NCBI GenBank assembly: GCA_018697195.1
Contig: CM031866.1
Coordinates: forward strand, 5,219,418 to 5,283,417
Direction: 5' to 3'
Length of the DNA stretch: 64,000 nucleotides
From: Certhia americana
Lineage: Eukaryota > Chordata > Aves > Passeriformes > Certhiidae
Shown here: piece after piece, positions 36,908-49,925 of the stretch
Position numbering within the stretch: the stretch's first letter is position 1
How the letters are laid out: every line of letters starts with the position of its first letter
Position numbers and translations under genes: made by a program
The notes under the pieces: generated by a model
Database searches by the model: none
Told to the model about the DNA's origin: nothing
What the model saw: only the letters and a program-made list of their open reading frames with translations

Positions 36908-37215
36908 ATGTCCTATATGGGATAAGCCATCAAATTGTCAGTTGAAGAATGTATTTTCCAGAGCACTGAGCACTTGGGAAGCTCCAATTGAAGTCAAGTG
37001 TGGCCTTTCAGATAAATGTCATCTTTTTATTTCCAGCCTTGTATTTCCACTGTAGTGAAGGGAATAGGTGAAAGCATAGTAAGTCTAGCAGGGTTTACCC
37101 AAAGTCTGAGGGCAGGGAAGAGCACTACCAAGAGAGTTCCAAATCAAGCTGTTGAAAGTCTGCTCTCAATGTGAGCATAAAGAGCTTTTTCTGATCTGAA
37201 TGGTGACATGAACCT
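36908..37215. other. Non-coding spacer between two repeats
   Basis: About 300 bases between an old palindromic repeat and a CR1 tail. No other feature is seen. Confidence 0.5.
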
Positions 37216-37298
37216 AAAATCATAGCATATCCTGAGCTGGAAGGGACACACAAGGAACAAAGTTCAACTCCTGCCCCTGCAGAGATCAGCCCCAAAAC
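37216..37298 (-). mobile_element. CR1 LINE 3'-end fragment
   Basis: AAATCATAGCATATCCTGAG and CTGGAAGGGACACACAAGGA, then GTTCAACTCCTGCCCCTGCA and ATCAGCCCCAAA, follow in order the antisense 3' end of the CR1 group that carries a CCTGAGTTGGAAGGGACCCA block. The element is on the minus strand and truncated to about 80 bases. It belongs to a different subfamily from the copy at 2611-2726 by its diagnostic bases, as I remember them. Confidence 0.85.
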
Positions 37299-40200
37299 AG
37301 GAAAGAAAAAGGAAAAGCAAAACTCCTTTTTGCCAGTCTTTAAACCTGGAAAGTTCATTCCAGCTTTTCCTTATCCTGTCAAGCCAAGCAGAGCTTAATT
37401 TGGAAGTTACATCTTTCAGCAAGATCATATTTTCTTAATAAATATTACCACAGGTGATGGACCTGTGGTAATATTTTCTCCAAGATGATAACACTGCAAC
37501 TAAGCACAGCCTATACCCTCTTCAAAATATCAGGTGGGTAAAATACCCCCCAAATTATATTTGTCACTGTCAAACAAGACAGTGTTTGCACACTTGGGAA
37601 TAAAGTGAAGGCAATTAACTTCCCATATACTTGAAAAGATGTTCCACTGCCACCTGATTACTTTATCTTCATTATTTTTAGCTGTAGAATTATGTAAATA
37701 GCAATTTAGAGAGCCCAGAGGATTCTGAAGATTCAGTTTAATGACTCATAATTGTTTAATTGGACTGTAAACTGGCCCCTGCAGGGAGTTGAGCGCAGGT
37801 ACAAGTATTACTTCATGTCCCTACCAAAATTTGCTAATTGCTAGTTTTTGTGTAAGCAACAGCTTCTAAGTTCTCCCAGCAGCACAGCAGTTCAGCACTG
37901 CTGAGGATTGAACCTGCCTGAAGTTCAGCTGGGGAATGGATTGCAGAGCTCATAGCATCAGACAGGAGATGCAGGAATTCACAGAATCCAACCACAAACT
38001 CCATCATATAGGAACATCACACAGTTATTTAAAAAGGGAAGAACATGCTAAAGCAGTTTCTGGGAGAAGGACCCAGTATTTTGGAGATGTGCTGTGACAA
38101 ATCCAATTCAAAACAGAACTGGAGATATTTCCTAGATGCGGGCCAAGAGAAACCTTTAGGTTCTCCACAGAAGCAGCAAGGATCTCAAAACAAAAAAATC
38201 TTGGTTCTGGGCTGAGGCAAGTTCAGAGGCAGCACTGTGCTTGCACAGGAGGCAAGCCCAAACCATCTTCTCTGCCCTCCCAGAAAGAAAGAATGGGGCA
38301 AGGAGATAAGTCACTACAAAAGGGCAGCAGATGTCCAGAGGGAAAAAAGGCAGAGAACCTGAGATTATTCCTGCAGCAAGACTAACTGGCTTGACAAATG
38401 AAGCATAATGGAAAGTGCCAACTCTGCTCCACTCTCTGTCCATCTCTCCCCTGGTCATTTCATTTGCCCTTCTTCCTCTCAACAAAATAAAATGAAATGC
38501 ATATTTGACTGTAAGCTTCTTTACAGTGCAGGCTGCAAGAGGCTTGAGGACTTTCCCAGGGGGAATGAGCTAACCAGAGATTGCTTCATCCTTTAATTCC
38601 AAAGGCCAGGGACTTTCATTTCCAATTTCCTTTTATCCAGGGCTTCTTATTACATTCAGGTTGCTCCTCCACACTCTTTACTGAGTGACAAGCATGTGCT
38701 GGAAGGTGACAGACAGACACCACATGTGTGGCCAGTGGCAGAATGAAACATCTCAAAACCTGCTTTGCAAATGGAAAGACCTTAATGAATTTCTGGATTG
38801 TCTGATAAGGTTTGTGGGTTTTGAGCCATACAGCTGGGCATCTCACTGTCAACTGTGATTAAAAATATCACTCAAAAGCATGAAGGGCAGCAAGAGGTCA
38901 GATGGGGTGATTGTCAATGCCCTGTAACCAGATTTTATTAAACAGAAAACAGAGGTGATGATGTTGCTGATGGTCTTCCTGGGACTTTATGACCCTCCCA
39001 CTTCCATCACCTGGTCAAATAGGACAGGGAAAGGGAAGTAAGTCATAGGGGTATAGGATTCATTCCTTGGATATCTGCCTCTCCAGTGCATTTTCCTTTT
39101 CAAACTACCCATTCTATCAGAGCATACATTGTCCCAAAATATGTGTTATATTAACTCGTGGTGCAGCCTGGCTGAGGCATTTCAGACCCTCACAGGAGGC
39201 TGTAGATTCCCTTCCCAGCAGGGACCAGCTTCCTTCCTTTCTATAGGAAGCAGCATTATAATTTACATAAGAGGAAAACCATAATTAATACTATTGAGTG
39301 TAACCACCCTTGAATCTGTTATTGGCCAGGCCTGAGGATACTGTGTTTGGCTCAGAGATGACCAAGAAATTTCCCTCTGTACATCCCTGCCACAGACTCC
39401 TGGCTCTGAGCTGAGGTGTTGACAGGAGACCATCACCCACTGCAATACCTTAAGATGTCACACAAGTACAAACCACCCCCTTCCTCTGTCAGTCCTGATT
39501 GGCAACACCTCCTCTTGTCAGGTGGGTTAATTTTCAGTTAACCTCTAACTAGAGATTGGTCTTTTTCCTCCCTTTAACATATCAGAGACTTTCATAATTT
39601 ATTTCATTCAAGATGAATATTCTCAGGGTTACTTTGAAGTGGCAAAACAGAAACTCTTGGCTGTTAGACAATACTCTGCTGAGATGGAAATTCTGGGATA
39701 GAACCCCTTGAAAACCAGCACTGGAGATAGTGTTAATTTGAAAGGACAATGTAGTCCAATCCTACACAAAAAATAAGTACTACATATAAATGTATGTACA
39801 TTTATATATATATACACAATGAAAGTGTAATTTTATGGGAGTTACTGTATTTCTCTGTTGGCCTGAGTTAAGCAGAGGTCAGCATCATGTGCTATCTCCA
39901 GAAACTCACAAGCATGGCATAAGTATGCAGAGGGGAGTTCTTATTAAATGTTCTTTCTATAATTAAGTATCAAAAATTTTTTGTTGCCTCATCATCATGC
40001 AATTATTTGTAAAACCAAAAAGGAAGCTACAATCAAATTATATTTTCATGAATTGAAAATTGCATCTACTAGTTTATGTTTAAACAATAATAGAATATGT
40101 GAAGAACTAATCATTGTGATAATGAAAACATCTACAACCCAAAACCAAATCCTTTTTGTTTTAGTTCAGAGAAACTTAGAACTCCTCTGTATATGGGAAG

Positions 40201-42149
40201 TGTCTTAAATTGCTTTTGGTTCCTCCTTTAAACTTGTGGTAATTATAAACATATTGGCTTGTTTAAGGAAATGACAATTTAGGGAAGTCCTGAAGATTTT
40301 GCTTCAGATTTTCAGGCCTTTAAATACTTCAGTCAGAATATTGGAAAGGCCATGGAAACCCTGAGCCTTTTTCAGCCGTCACTAACACACTCCAGCCTAA
40401 CGCTCAGTGAAACTGAAGAGACTTTACGCAGCAAGGGCAAAGGAAGGACACGGCCCAGTATATATGTAGAAATGTGTTCTGCCTTCCAGCTCTGCTCTCT
40501 CCCATGGCTCTGGACCTGTTAGATACAGCTGAAGAGCCAAGCTTAGCTGGAGCCCACCTGGCTCAGCCTGGATTAAAGCCACAATCAAGCCAGGAACATT
40601 TTCCCTCCATATTCCTTTCAAGACAGTGAAAACATTGTGCAAATAAAGAGACCAGAAGTGAAGCTGTTTGGTGGCCAAGCTCACTCCATTTGCTTTCAGC
40701 TCTCAATTACAAGCACCACATCCAAGAGCCAAGTAGCAGCAAAAATAAAAGCAGCCAGCCAAACCCTGCCACCACTTTTCAGAGTATAAATCCTAAACAA
40801 ATCAATAGATTTATACCAGTATAATCCCTGTGTGAATGGTCAAAATAGGGAAAAAAGGCTGAGATCTCCCATCCATTTCCTCCCTAAATCATAAACAACT
40901 TGGGAGCTCATCAAAATGATGCCCCACATTAACACAGCAGAGGATGTGCTCCACTTTCAGAGTCCCAAGCTCTGTGACACTGTCTGTGCTGAGCCAAGCC
41001 TGCCAGGGTCGCTGGCAAGACTCACAGAGAAGCCATTTAAATGAAATTATTCTGGTTTCACTAAGTGAAGGAGGATGAAATGGACAGACTGTGCAATCAT
41101 GCCCAGCCTCACCTGTGCAAGCCTTTCAGTTTTTAGCACTATTTCCTGATCTGTTACTGAGCTCCTGACCCAGCACAAGCTGCACTACAGCAGGGAAGCA
41201 CTGCCCTAAGAGCATTAGCATTAAGTACTACAGGGACTACAATCACCAAGAGCCTTGCTCATCAGCAATGGAGTGTAACTGATAATTCCTCAAGGTTTTG
41301 TGGCTGCACATGAGCTCTGATTTCTTATAATAAGCCAGCACAGCTGCATTTCAGAGAGCAATAAACTCAGAAGTAATGAGGGTCATTCCATTTTTCCATC
41401 TCAGATCAAATCCTTGATCATTCCAGCTTAGGACAAACTGGCTCAGTGATGCAGACCCTTGATATTTTTGGTCAAACACCCATGATGCACCATCTTGCAG
41501 TGTTTACACAGAAGCAGGCCTGCATGGCAAGGCAGTTCCCTGAAGCATAAGATTTGATTAACCTCGTTAGCTTGCCTTGCAGAGCTGCAAACGTTGTTAG
41601 ACATCATGAAATTATCCAGCCCTATTTAAAACCCAACTGGAGTATTTGGCCTGCTGACCTCTCCCAGCAACAAATTCCACAAGTAAAATTAACCACAGCT
41701 TCCACAGCCCAGAGTGGCTCAGTCCCTGATCCCAACCAGGAGCATCTCTCTAAGCTTCACCTATGGGAGCTCAGGGTTTCTCCTGCCACTTTACCTTTCC
41801 CCACTGAATCCCCAGGCAGTTCCCTTTCAGTCCTTAAAAGCTAGGTCAGTACAGACTATCATTAAAAGTATTAAAGACAATAAGCAGCACCATTAAAATG
41901 GTCACAAACTGCATGTGCTTGAAAGGTAAAGATGGAAGAATTAAAAACACTCTTTTCCAAACCCTCTCTCAAGGGTTATCCAGCATTATTGGGACTGATA
42001 TGAAAGATTTTATCTGCACTGATATCCAGAGAAATACAGCTAAGACCAGGCACCCTGGTAATACAAACAGTCATATGTGTATTGACTTAAATGATCTATA
42101 ATAACAAATTCACTACTGACAAACTTCAGTTCTAATCTAGGTGGAGATC
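37299..42149. other. Non-coding stretch, no gene recognised
   Basis: No gene seen. It includes the 37440-37476 hairpin and an 11-bp-arm AT-rich inverted repeat at 39784-39807 (arms ATATAAATGTA / TACATTTATAT). The AT-rich block at about 37610-37790, with TGACTCATAATTG and TAAT-type sites, could be a conserved non-coding element. Open frames are at most 109 codons. Confidence 0.5.
37440..37476. repeat. Perfect hairpin: 16-bp arms, 5-base loop
   Basis: AAATATTACCACAGGT (37440-37455) and its exact reverse complement ACCTGTGGTAATATTT (37461-37476) flank GATGG. Each arm carries a RUNX-type core (ACCACA at 37447-37452, TGTGGT at 37464-37469) in inverted orientation. No transposon ends or target duplication are visible around it. 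The stem is too short for a typical pre-miRNA. It may be an inverted template-switch mutation or a paired binding site. Confidence 0.9.
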
Positions 42150-42152
42150 NNN
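42150..42152. other. Assembly gap (3 N) flanked by GATC
   Basis: Three undetermined bases sit between GATC (42146-42149) and GATC (42153-42156). Symmetrical restriction-like flanks may be coincidence, or may mark a join or ambiguous polishing. Continuity here should not be assumed. Confidence 0.9.
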
Positions 42153-42243
42153 GATCCAAGTAGGTGCTTCACAAGGCAGAGCAGAGCAGAACTTGCGTGA
42201 ACTGGAGAATTTCTAACCTCAAGAACAATACTAGAAGTCATAG

Positions 42244-42295
42244 GAAGTTCTGGGCTTGATCTTAAGGGTCTTTTCCAATCTAAATTATTGTATAC
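42244..42295 (+). mobile_element. CR1 LINE 3'-end fragment
   Basis: AGTTCTGGGCTTGATCTTAA followed by GGGTCTTTTCCAATCTAAAT and TATTGTATAC matches the sense 3' end of avian CR1 (GGTTGGACTTGATGATCTTAAAGGTCTTTTCCAACCTAAATGATTCTATG). Only about 50 bases are clear. The region back to about 42200 may be more diverged CR1. The terminal octamer repeats are decayed. Confidence 0.8.
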
Positions 42296-45200
42296 AAACA
42301 GTGACAGGGGATTGCAAGCACTAAAAACACTCTCAGCTGGACACTTCCACATAACTTGGAGCCAGTTACTTTCCATCTCACTGATCTTCAATCCACAACT
42401 TCCCCACTGATTTCCCCTGGATGCTCCTTTGGGCCCTTCCAGAGCTGCCTGTTGCTTTCCCTGGCTGGCAACAACAATAAGAATTCAAAGCCCTTCTGCT
42501 GGAGGAACACACAGTGTCAATTAAGCAACATCATCCTTCTTAATCAAGGTTAATTTCAGTGGGTAACATTTTTCTCTGTTGGAATATTGTCAGGTGTTTT
42601 TAGATCTCCAATTTTTATATAAATTTAGCCTCTGAATTCTCAAGGAGAGAGTTGCTAAGGTAACCAGAGCCAGCCATATTGCTGTATGTTCTCCCCATGG
42701 AGCTTCATTAGGGCCAATCAGTCATTTCCAGGGTAATAGAATAAGTTGCTTTCAGAGATAAGGATACAGCTTTTTATAGTGTCAAGGTATTTTTATTAAG
42801 CATGTTAACCCCTTGCCCTCTTAAGAATCAGGCATTGGCCCTTTCCTTAGAACTTTAATACCCAAGAAATGAGATTCAGGGAGACTAATTGCTGAAAATT
42901 GAGCACCTAAGGCCAGATCAGAGGAAGTCAGCATGCCTGGAGTATGTTGCCTTGTGATAAGAAAGCCAGGGGTGGCACGGGATTGTTTTCTGCTGGCAGG
43001 GAGCCAGATCAGCTTTATATCCCTGTAGCCAGGCACAAAGCCTGCTTCTGAAATAGATCTGACCTGCATGAACCAAGGGGTTTGGTATATATATTTCTTG
43101 TTCCACTCCAGACATATGGACTACCTGCTATGTTTGGTCTCTCATGTGAGCATCATCATCTTTCAGATCGGAGAGCTACTTTACACCTGTTCATAGAATT
43201 CATTAGCAGCTACTTTGGAAGACCACTTAGAAAAAAAAATGGGTATCAGATCAATTCCTAGAGATGAGACCTAGATCTACTTCCCCAAAACGTAGAAAAC
43301 TCCCAAATTTTATCTAGCTGAAAACAGCACAGCCAAGATCTGCATCTTCTTCAGTCAAAAAGACTCTGCCTGTTGTTCTAATAGTCCCTGCTCCACTCAT
43401 TAACTATTAAGACCAACTTCAGAACACACATATATGTTCATTTCATATACATACTGACTTCAAAAATTCATTTTCTCCAAGACTTTCCAGTCAGGACTAA
43501 GGAAACCTTACTATACCAGAACAGCTGATGTGTGTGTGAGCCACGCTTGCTGATCCATCTCCTCAATACCTTCAGCATGGAGCTGCTCCAAGGTTATTTC
43601 TTCAACTCTAAGTAACAACACAATTATTCCTGTGCCTCTTGCTCATCCACAGAACCAAGAATATCTGAACATGACTTGACCTCACTTTTGGAGAAAAAAA
43701 AAAAAATAATTGAAACAACAGTGCTAAGAAAGAAAACACATTTGCCAAAGTGGTGGAAAAAAACCTCACAAAAATCCACAACTCACTAGCAGATTTCTGT
43801 ATCTGAGTCTTCATCCAGTAAGACTCTTCCAGAGTCCTGTCTACAGGCCAAAAGCTGTAGTCATAAGACACCAGAAACCCAAAGGAAAAATCTTCCCTTC
43901 CTTCCTCCTCCATTAATCTCTTTGGAGGTTCCTCCTGGTGCAGAAAGATACAGTTACACCTCATCCTCCTGCTCTCCTGAACATCATGTCCATCTTATTG
44001 AATAATGGATATAACACTGCAGTCAGGAAGGACAGCATCTGTCAGCTGATACCCTGTTCATTGTTTTCCCTTGAAAGAGTCCATTATTGTAGTCCTGTAG
44101 CAGGTTCACTCACAGACAAACAGAAGCTTTACTTAAAAGAGGCAGGATCCTTTGTGCTGGAGAAGTAGAGACAGCTGGGCACTGGAATACATTTGTCATC
44201 TCATGATTTTTTTCTTGCTGCTATATATATTTGCTAATAGGATGGGAAAAGGTAATTATGTGGAATTTGAAAAAAAATTAATGAGATAGTGGCAATAATT
44301 TTAAAAAGATGCCTGAAAAAATCCCAGCATTTGCAGCACAGAGGTATTTAATAATCTTTTGACTAAAAACTCCACTTGTCCCAACATGAATTCACAGTTG
44401 AAACAAGAACATGGAAACGAATGAAATTCAGAGCAATCACCACAGTTACATCTGTTTTAAATTTGTTGCTTTAAAATGGAAGTGTAGGGCATGAACACAC
44501 ACATTTGAATACAAGAACAGCAGCAGTGATGGGGACACCCAGAAAAAAAAAGCAAAATGGGCAAGGTTTTTTATTTTAGTAATTTTTTTTCATTGTTCCT
44601 TATGACAATATCTCACTTTCCTCCTAAAAATGGAAACTGCCCTTGTAACAGACTACAAAGACCCTACAAGAATGAACATAAAACACCATCCCAAGGGTCT
44701 TAGAAGTCCATTTACCTGTGCATAGTTGTCACTGCAATGGACGACAGGAGTTTTGTGCCCATTTGCAAGTGAAGGATCAGCTCCTCACTCCTCTTCTGCC
44801 TTCCCTTGAGGTGGGTCCTGCAGCTTGCATGGGATGTGCAGCAAGGAGGGTGAGGATGAACACCTTGCACGTGGCTGCTGCATCCCACCACAAGGTGTGA
44901 GACAGGGCTGGCAAGAGGTGGGTGCAAGTTCAGCACCATCCCTCTTTCAGTTTTCCAGAGAAGAAACCCACGAGCAAAGAAAAGCTGAGGCATCTTCCTC
45001 ATCAACATTACCCACACTAATGAGAGTGTTCAGCTTGCAAAGCAGAGCTCAACTCAAACAGAAAAAAATCCAGCAAGCTGCAGGGAAGGTGCTCCCAGCC
45101 CAGGCTCCAAGGGAATACCTCTCCATTTGTAATCATTAAGCATTGAAGGGGGAAATCAGAAACAGAACCCATTCTACTTCAGTCATCTATGCTCAACTCC

Positions 45201-46922
45201 CTGCTACAATGGCTACCCAGGTTCTCTTTAGCTTCTTTTCATCAGCATTCCACTCATCTCCAGACAGGCATGGAAATCCCAAGGCACTGCTTGTGGGGAG
45301 CAGTTTTGTGAAACCTCAGCTCCCTAGGATTGTCCCCTTCAATAGCAGGTGATGGCTTCTCTGCTTTGCAAATCAAAACACCTTCCTAGCAAAGGAAAAA
45401 ATAAAGCAATAAGAAGGTAAATTAATCCCCTGCAGGAAAAATCTGTGTTCCTGGGCCTTAACATCTGCCTTGGATGCTTTGTGAAGCAGCCAAGTGGTAT
45501 TGTGAGCATAATCAGCCTCAGAAGCTTTTTAGAGTGAAGCTGATTGACTTGAACTTGAATCCTCCATGAAGCCCTCAAAGCTCACATTTGAGCCCTTTTT
45601 GAACCTGTTACTGTCTCTTCACATCTTGCACCCCAATCATGAGCACTTCCCACCTGTCTTTTACCAAGGGCTCAGTTCAGTGCCCACTTTCTCCCCAGGA
45701 CTGTTGCCTCCCACCTGAGGCACCCTTGGACACCCCACAGCATATCTTGGCCACCTGTCAAAGCCCCTTTGAAACAAGGATCCCAGGGACCTAGAGCTCC
45801 CTCCCCTGCAAAGCCACCTCAACTCTAGGCTGCCTGCTGCTAAACTGCATCTCTGCATATTTTCCCATCAGCTGTAATAACTGTTCTCATTAGAAATGAA
45901 CCCAGGGTAAAAATAAGCTAGAAATTACCACTTCAAAATAAAATGTAGCACACCCCTCCCCTCTACTCAACCAATCCATCACAAAAGCCCATGGGACAAT
46001 AAGATGTTCTTTGCAACTTGATGCTATGGAACAGGTAGCAAAGCCCACAGTAATGATGTGGTTGAGATCAGTTATCTTGGAGAGAATACCCACTAAAAGG
46101 GTTTTTTCCAACCCCTGGTTCAGCACAAAAAACAAGTCATCTCTAATTGCAGTTATGCCTGTACCAGCTCAGAGAAGTGTACAAAATCTCACTGTTCTGC
46201 CATGTGAAGATGATTTATCTCATGAAGCCTGAAAAGTATGGCAAAAGATAATAAACACAGGCAGAGGAGAAGACAGAAGTGTTTTAAGGATGTTTAACTC
46301 ATTGGAAACAAAGAAGAGAAAGTAAACTACTCTATTACACTTCCTCTTTTCCAGATGTGGAAATAAAAAAAAAAAAAAAAGAAATCCCACTTTCTGGAGC
46401 TCTGCATATCACAAATGCAGCTTCTTAGGCACTGTTACTCAGCTGGAGGTTAAGAACAACTCAACAGCTGTTTAGGATTTTGAGCATCCTTAATTCCTGC
46501 TGGAGTTAACATCATGCTGATAAGCACCAAGAAAGTTTGAAAGCTTATGCAAAACTTGCCCAAGTAAAATATCTAAACTCCTTTGATCTGCAAGCCACAG
46601 CAGGAAAAATCACAGCGAAATCAGTTTTTCTTCTATTCCAGCACTTGTGCTTCTGGCTGGAATTAGAAAAATGCACATAAACAGAGCTTTTTCTAACTTT
46701 GAAACATGATACTTGTCAGAATAAGTGCCACCTTAGGCCACCCTCTTGTGGGCAGGGGAAGTTCTGCAGCCACCCTGTCCTGCTTTTCCCTCTCCATCGC
46801 ACTGATGGCCTCACTCCCCCAGCGTGGGGGTTACTGAACCCACGCCTTGAGTTCCTACATGGCTTCCACCCCCCTGCAAAACGAGGATCCCGAGGAGATG
46901 CATCAATTCCAGCAAGGAATTG

Positions 46923-46940
46923 TATAATAATAATAATAAT
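46923..46940. repeat. TAA microsatellite
   Basis: Six tandem TAA/ATA units. Confidence 0.9.
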
Positions 46941-47286
46941 GCCCAGGACATCATATTCCCTGAGGGAAGGTGAGTGGTAAATGTTGGGAGCAAGGGGAAA
47001 CTGTTCTTCCCCCCAAACACTTCACTGCACCCTGATCCAAGTCTCACCACACCGTCCCTGTTAGCTCCAGAGCAGCCAGCCTGCTCCTGCCTTGGCTGGG
47101 GGTGCTCACTTGTGAGTAACCTGCTCCAGCTCAGGATATTCCATGACCCTCAGCACACATTCCACCCTGCAGCAGGGCATTAGGCTGTGTGAGGCAGAGC
47201 TGTTCCTCTAAAGGCTCTTCAGCATTGCAGGGTGTGCAGCCCCTGAGTCAGAGTCAGTTCAGTGAGCTGAGCTAACAGGAGGAGGG

Positions 47287-47306
47287 AAAAAAAAAAAAAA
47301 AAAAAA
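47287..47306. repeat. Poly-A tract (A20)
   Basis: Uninterrupted run of 20 A after a purine-rich GGAGGAGGG. No processed gene copy is recognisable upstream. Confidence 0.9.
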
Positions 47307-48839
47307 TCAAAGTCTTCCAGAGGATCAGTTTCTTGATCTAATTTGCACTGAGAGGATGAAGAAGCAGGGGGAGGGTGATGCTGAGAGCTGGTAGGGTTGC
47401 ACTTTTGATGGCTGCACTTTTCTGTAACAGCATCCTGGTTAGATGCAGCATCAATTCACATCCTAAACCTCTGCCAATGTCTTTTCATATCTGAATAGCA
47501 CACCCAATGCATACCCACACTGTCACTACATCATAAATATGTGCTTTTAGCCAAAGGCCAAAACAAATTAGCATAAACAGCCCTTCTTTTTATTTAAGCC
47601 TGTTTATGTACTTTCGTAGAGCAATAGCAACACTTCAGTCGTCTGCACAAAATACTTACCAATAGCAACAAAGCCAAGTAAATAAGGCAGGAGAAACAAT
47701 CAGAGTATTTTATTGCATCATTCATATTTATACAGGCCAGAGACTGATTTTTCTTGGTCTGCCAAGCATGGCTGACAGATACACTGCAAACAGAACAGAC
47801 CCTTGCTCACAGCCAGTTTTTTTCTGTGTCTCACTAGAGTGCTTTTGTTTTATCTCTCTCCACACCTTTGCAGTAAGACAAAAGATTACAGCTCAGATGG
47901 GTGGGCAATTGTTAAAGGAAGGAGAACAAAATAAGCAGTCAGGCCAAACTGAGAGAAGGATGTAGACAGAGCTAAGGCATAGAGACATTTCTACTGGATT
48001 TAGGCACTAAGAACCGGGTAAAGCATTTAGGCACTAGCAGTCACTGGAATAGGGAATTAATACCCAAGACCCTTCGAAAAATATTAAACCTTTGCTGAAG
48101 TAAAGGGGGAGAGAAAGGACGAATTTTGTGCTGGTGGTAAAAGGGTGATGTTGCATGATTCAAGGCAGCAGCTTTTTGCACCCAAGGGCTTCTCTGGACC
48201 ATGGCCTTGCAAGTGTCCAGAACAACAGAAGAGCCACCCCTGTCAGAAATGTGGGGGTGCATGCAACTGGGACCTTCTCTAGTCCTTCTAGCAGCAAGGT
48301 CTGAACTTGTATCTAAATCCATGCTGCCTTTTCCTCAGTTTGCAGTTACTCAGCCAGCTGAGCTGCTCTCCCAGAAAACCTTAAAATAATGTTAGGGGTT
48401 TTTTTTCTCCTAGAAGCAGAAATCCTTCTTTCCACCTATTACTATGTGCTCAAGGAACATACAGCTTTTAAATACTCAGTCTTTAGGAATCTGAGCAGCA
48501 AAAAGCAAAACCCTCTTCAGAGATGTGTTACTCAAGATGCTCGCAGTCTTATTTTACTCTGTTTGATTTAAACACCCCTCACCAGACAACACAAAGTGAA
48601 CAGCCTGGTGCTGCAGAGATGGATAGATCTGTTTGTACAATTTTTGTCTGTTTGGACAATTGCTTAGATAAATGTTTATCAATACTTGTTACATCCACAT
48701 TGCATATGCAAATAAATCCCTCTTACTGTTCCATCTTTCCTTTTGCTACTATATCTGGTGTAAGGACAGAGCAACACGTGCTTTAAAAGAGCCTACTGCC
48801 ACAAACCTAGTTTTCAGAGGGAGGGGGAGAGGAAAAAAG

Positions 48840-48871
<32 letters not shown>
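48840..48871. repeat. Poly-A tract (A32)
   Basis: Longest homopolymer in the window: 32 A, preceded by a purine-only GA-rich lead (48817-48839). The upstream sequence is not a transcript I recognise, so a retrocopy tail is possible but unsupported. Confidence 0.9.
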
Positions 48872-48875
<4 letters not shown>

Positions 48876-49906
48876 ATGTTTTACACCTCTTCAGTGCTCT
48901 CTGAAGAGCCCCCAACATCAGTAGAAATTGGTGAACAACACAGAGAACTCCTGGCTCTTGTGTCAGGAGACCAGCTACACCAAGTGATAACTTTGAGGGC
49001 AGCATGTCTTCAGAGGAGCAGATGCAGGATTGTCCTGGTCCAGGGGCAGCAGAGCCAGTGAACAGCAGGCCAACAGGGTGCTCTGCAGAGTAAACCTGTG
49101 TTGCACCATTCTTCCTCTAGACTTCACTACTCAGGATGGAAAATGGGGCTCCTTTTCCTGATGTGAAACACAGCTGATCATCCTGGCACTGTTAATGTGT
49201 CAACTCCACGTGTAGGGCAAGCAAAGGACAGGATCTGCTCTCTGCTCTTTGAGGATCACCTCTCTGAAGGCTGAAGTCTCAGTCTTGGGGAGTAAACAAA
49301 TTTTCAAGGGGACAATAGGAATCAGCCACCCAGCAGAGATGCTGGTCAAGCCTAGACTTAGCAAAGAAACATATTTCCTATCTCCCCCATCTCAAGTGCC
49401 CAGAGAGCAGACAGCATATCAGTTACCAACCAGCCCCAGGAGAATCCTGCCTTCCTGTCTCTGTCCTTAGGGAAGTGCAACTTCTTACAAGGAAAAAAAT
49501 ATTGATGCTTAAGAGCTACAGCATAAAAATAACTTGGGCAAAGGTCCCTGCCTTTCCCTCAAATTAGGTATTTCCTTTTACACTGATTTATCCCTTCTGC
49601 CAAATCTCACATTCTCATTTTTCTTAATTACTCCTGACAAGTCAAAAGATCTGTGAGGGCTTCCATAAAGAAATCTAAAAGAACTTTCTCACACAGAAGA
49701 AAACAGGTTAAGTTCAGCAGGCTTTCGTGCTAGGGAGGGGAAAGAGGCATTGCCTTGCACACACTATGGACATGAGACCTGATCCCAGTTCTTTAGAGCA
49801 TTATGATAGATGGGGAAATGGTAAAAACATGGCCCTGGCACCAGGTCATAGCTCATTCCTACTCACAGGAAGGAAAAGAAAGTAAAGGCAGTCAAAATGG
49901 CTTCAC

Positions 49907-49925
49907 AAAAAAAAAAAAAAAAAAA
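49907..49925. repeat. Poly-A tract (A19)
   Basis: Uninterrupted run of 19 A; no retroposed body recognised. Confidence 0.9.

Noticed and set aside
37979..38025. TCACAGAATCCAACCACAAAC as a CR1 tail
   Set aside because: Weak partial similarity without the downstream landmarks.
40806..40832. ATTTATACCAGTATAA as an old palindromic repeat remnant
   Set aside because: Too short, with no mirrored partner or core nearby.
48840..48871. A32 as the tail of a processed pseudogene
   Set aside because: No recognisable coding or RNA sequence upstream and no target-site duplication found.
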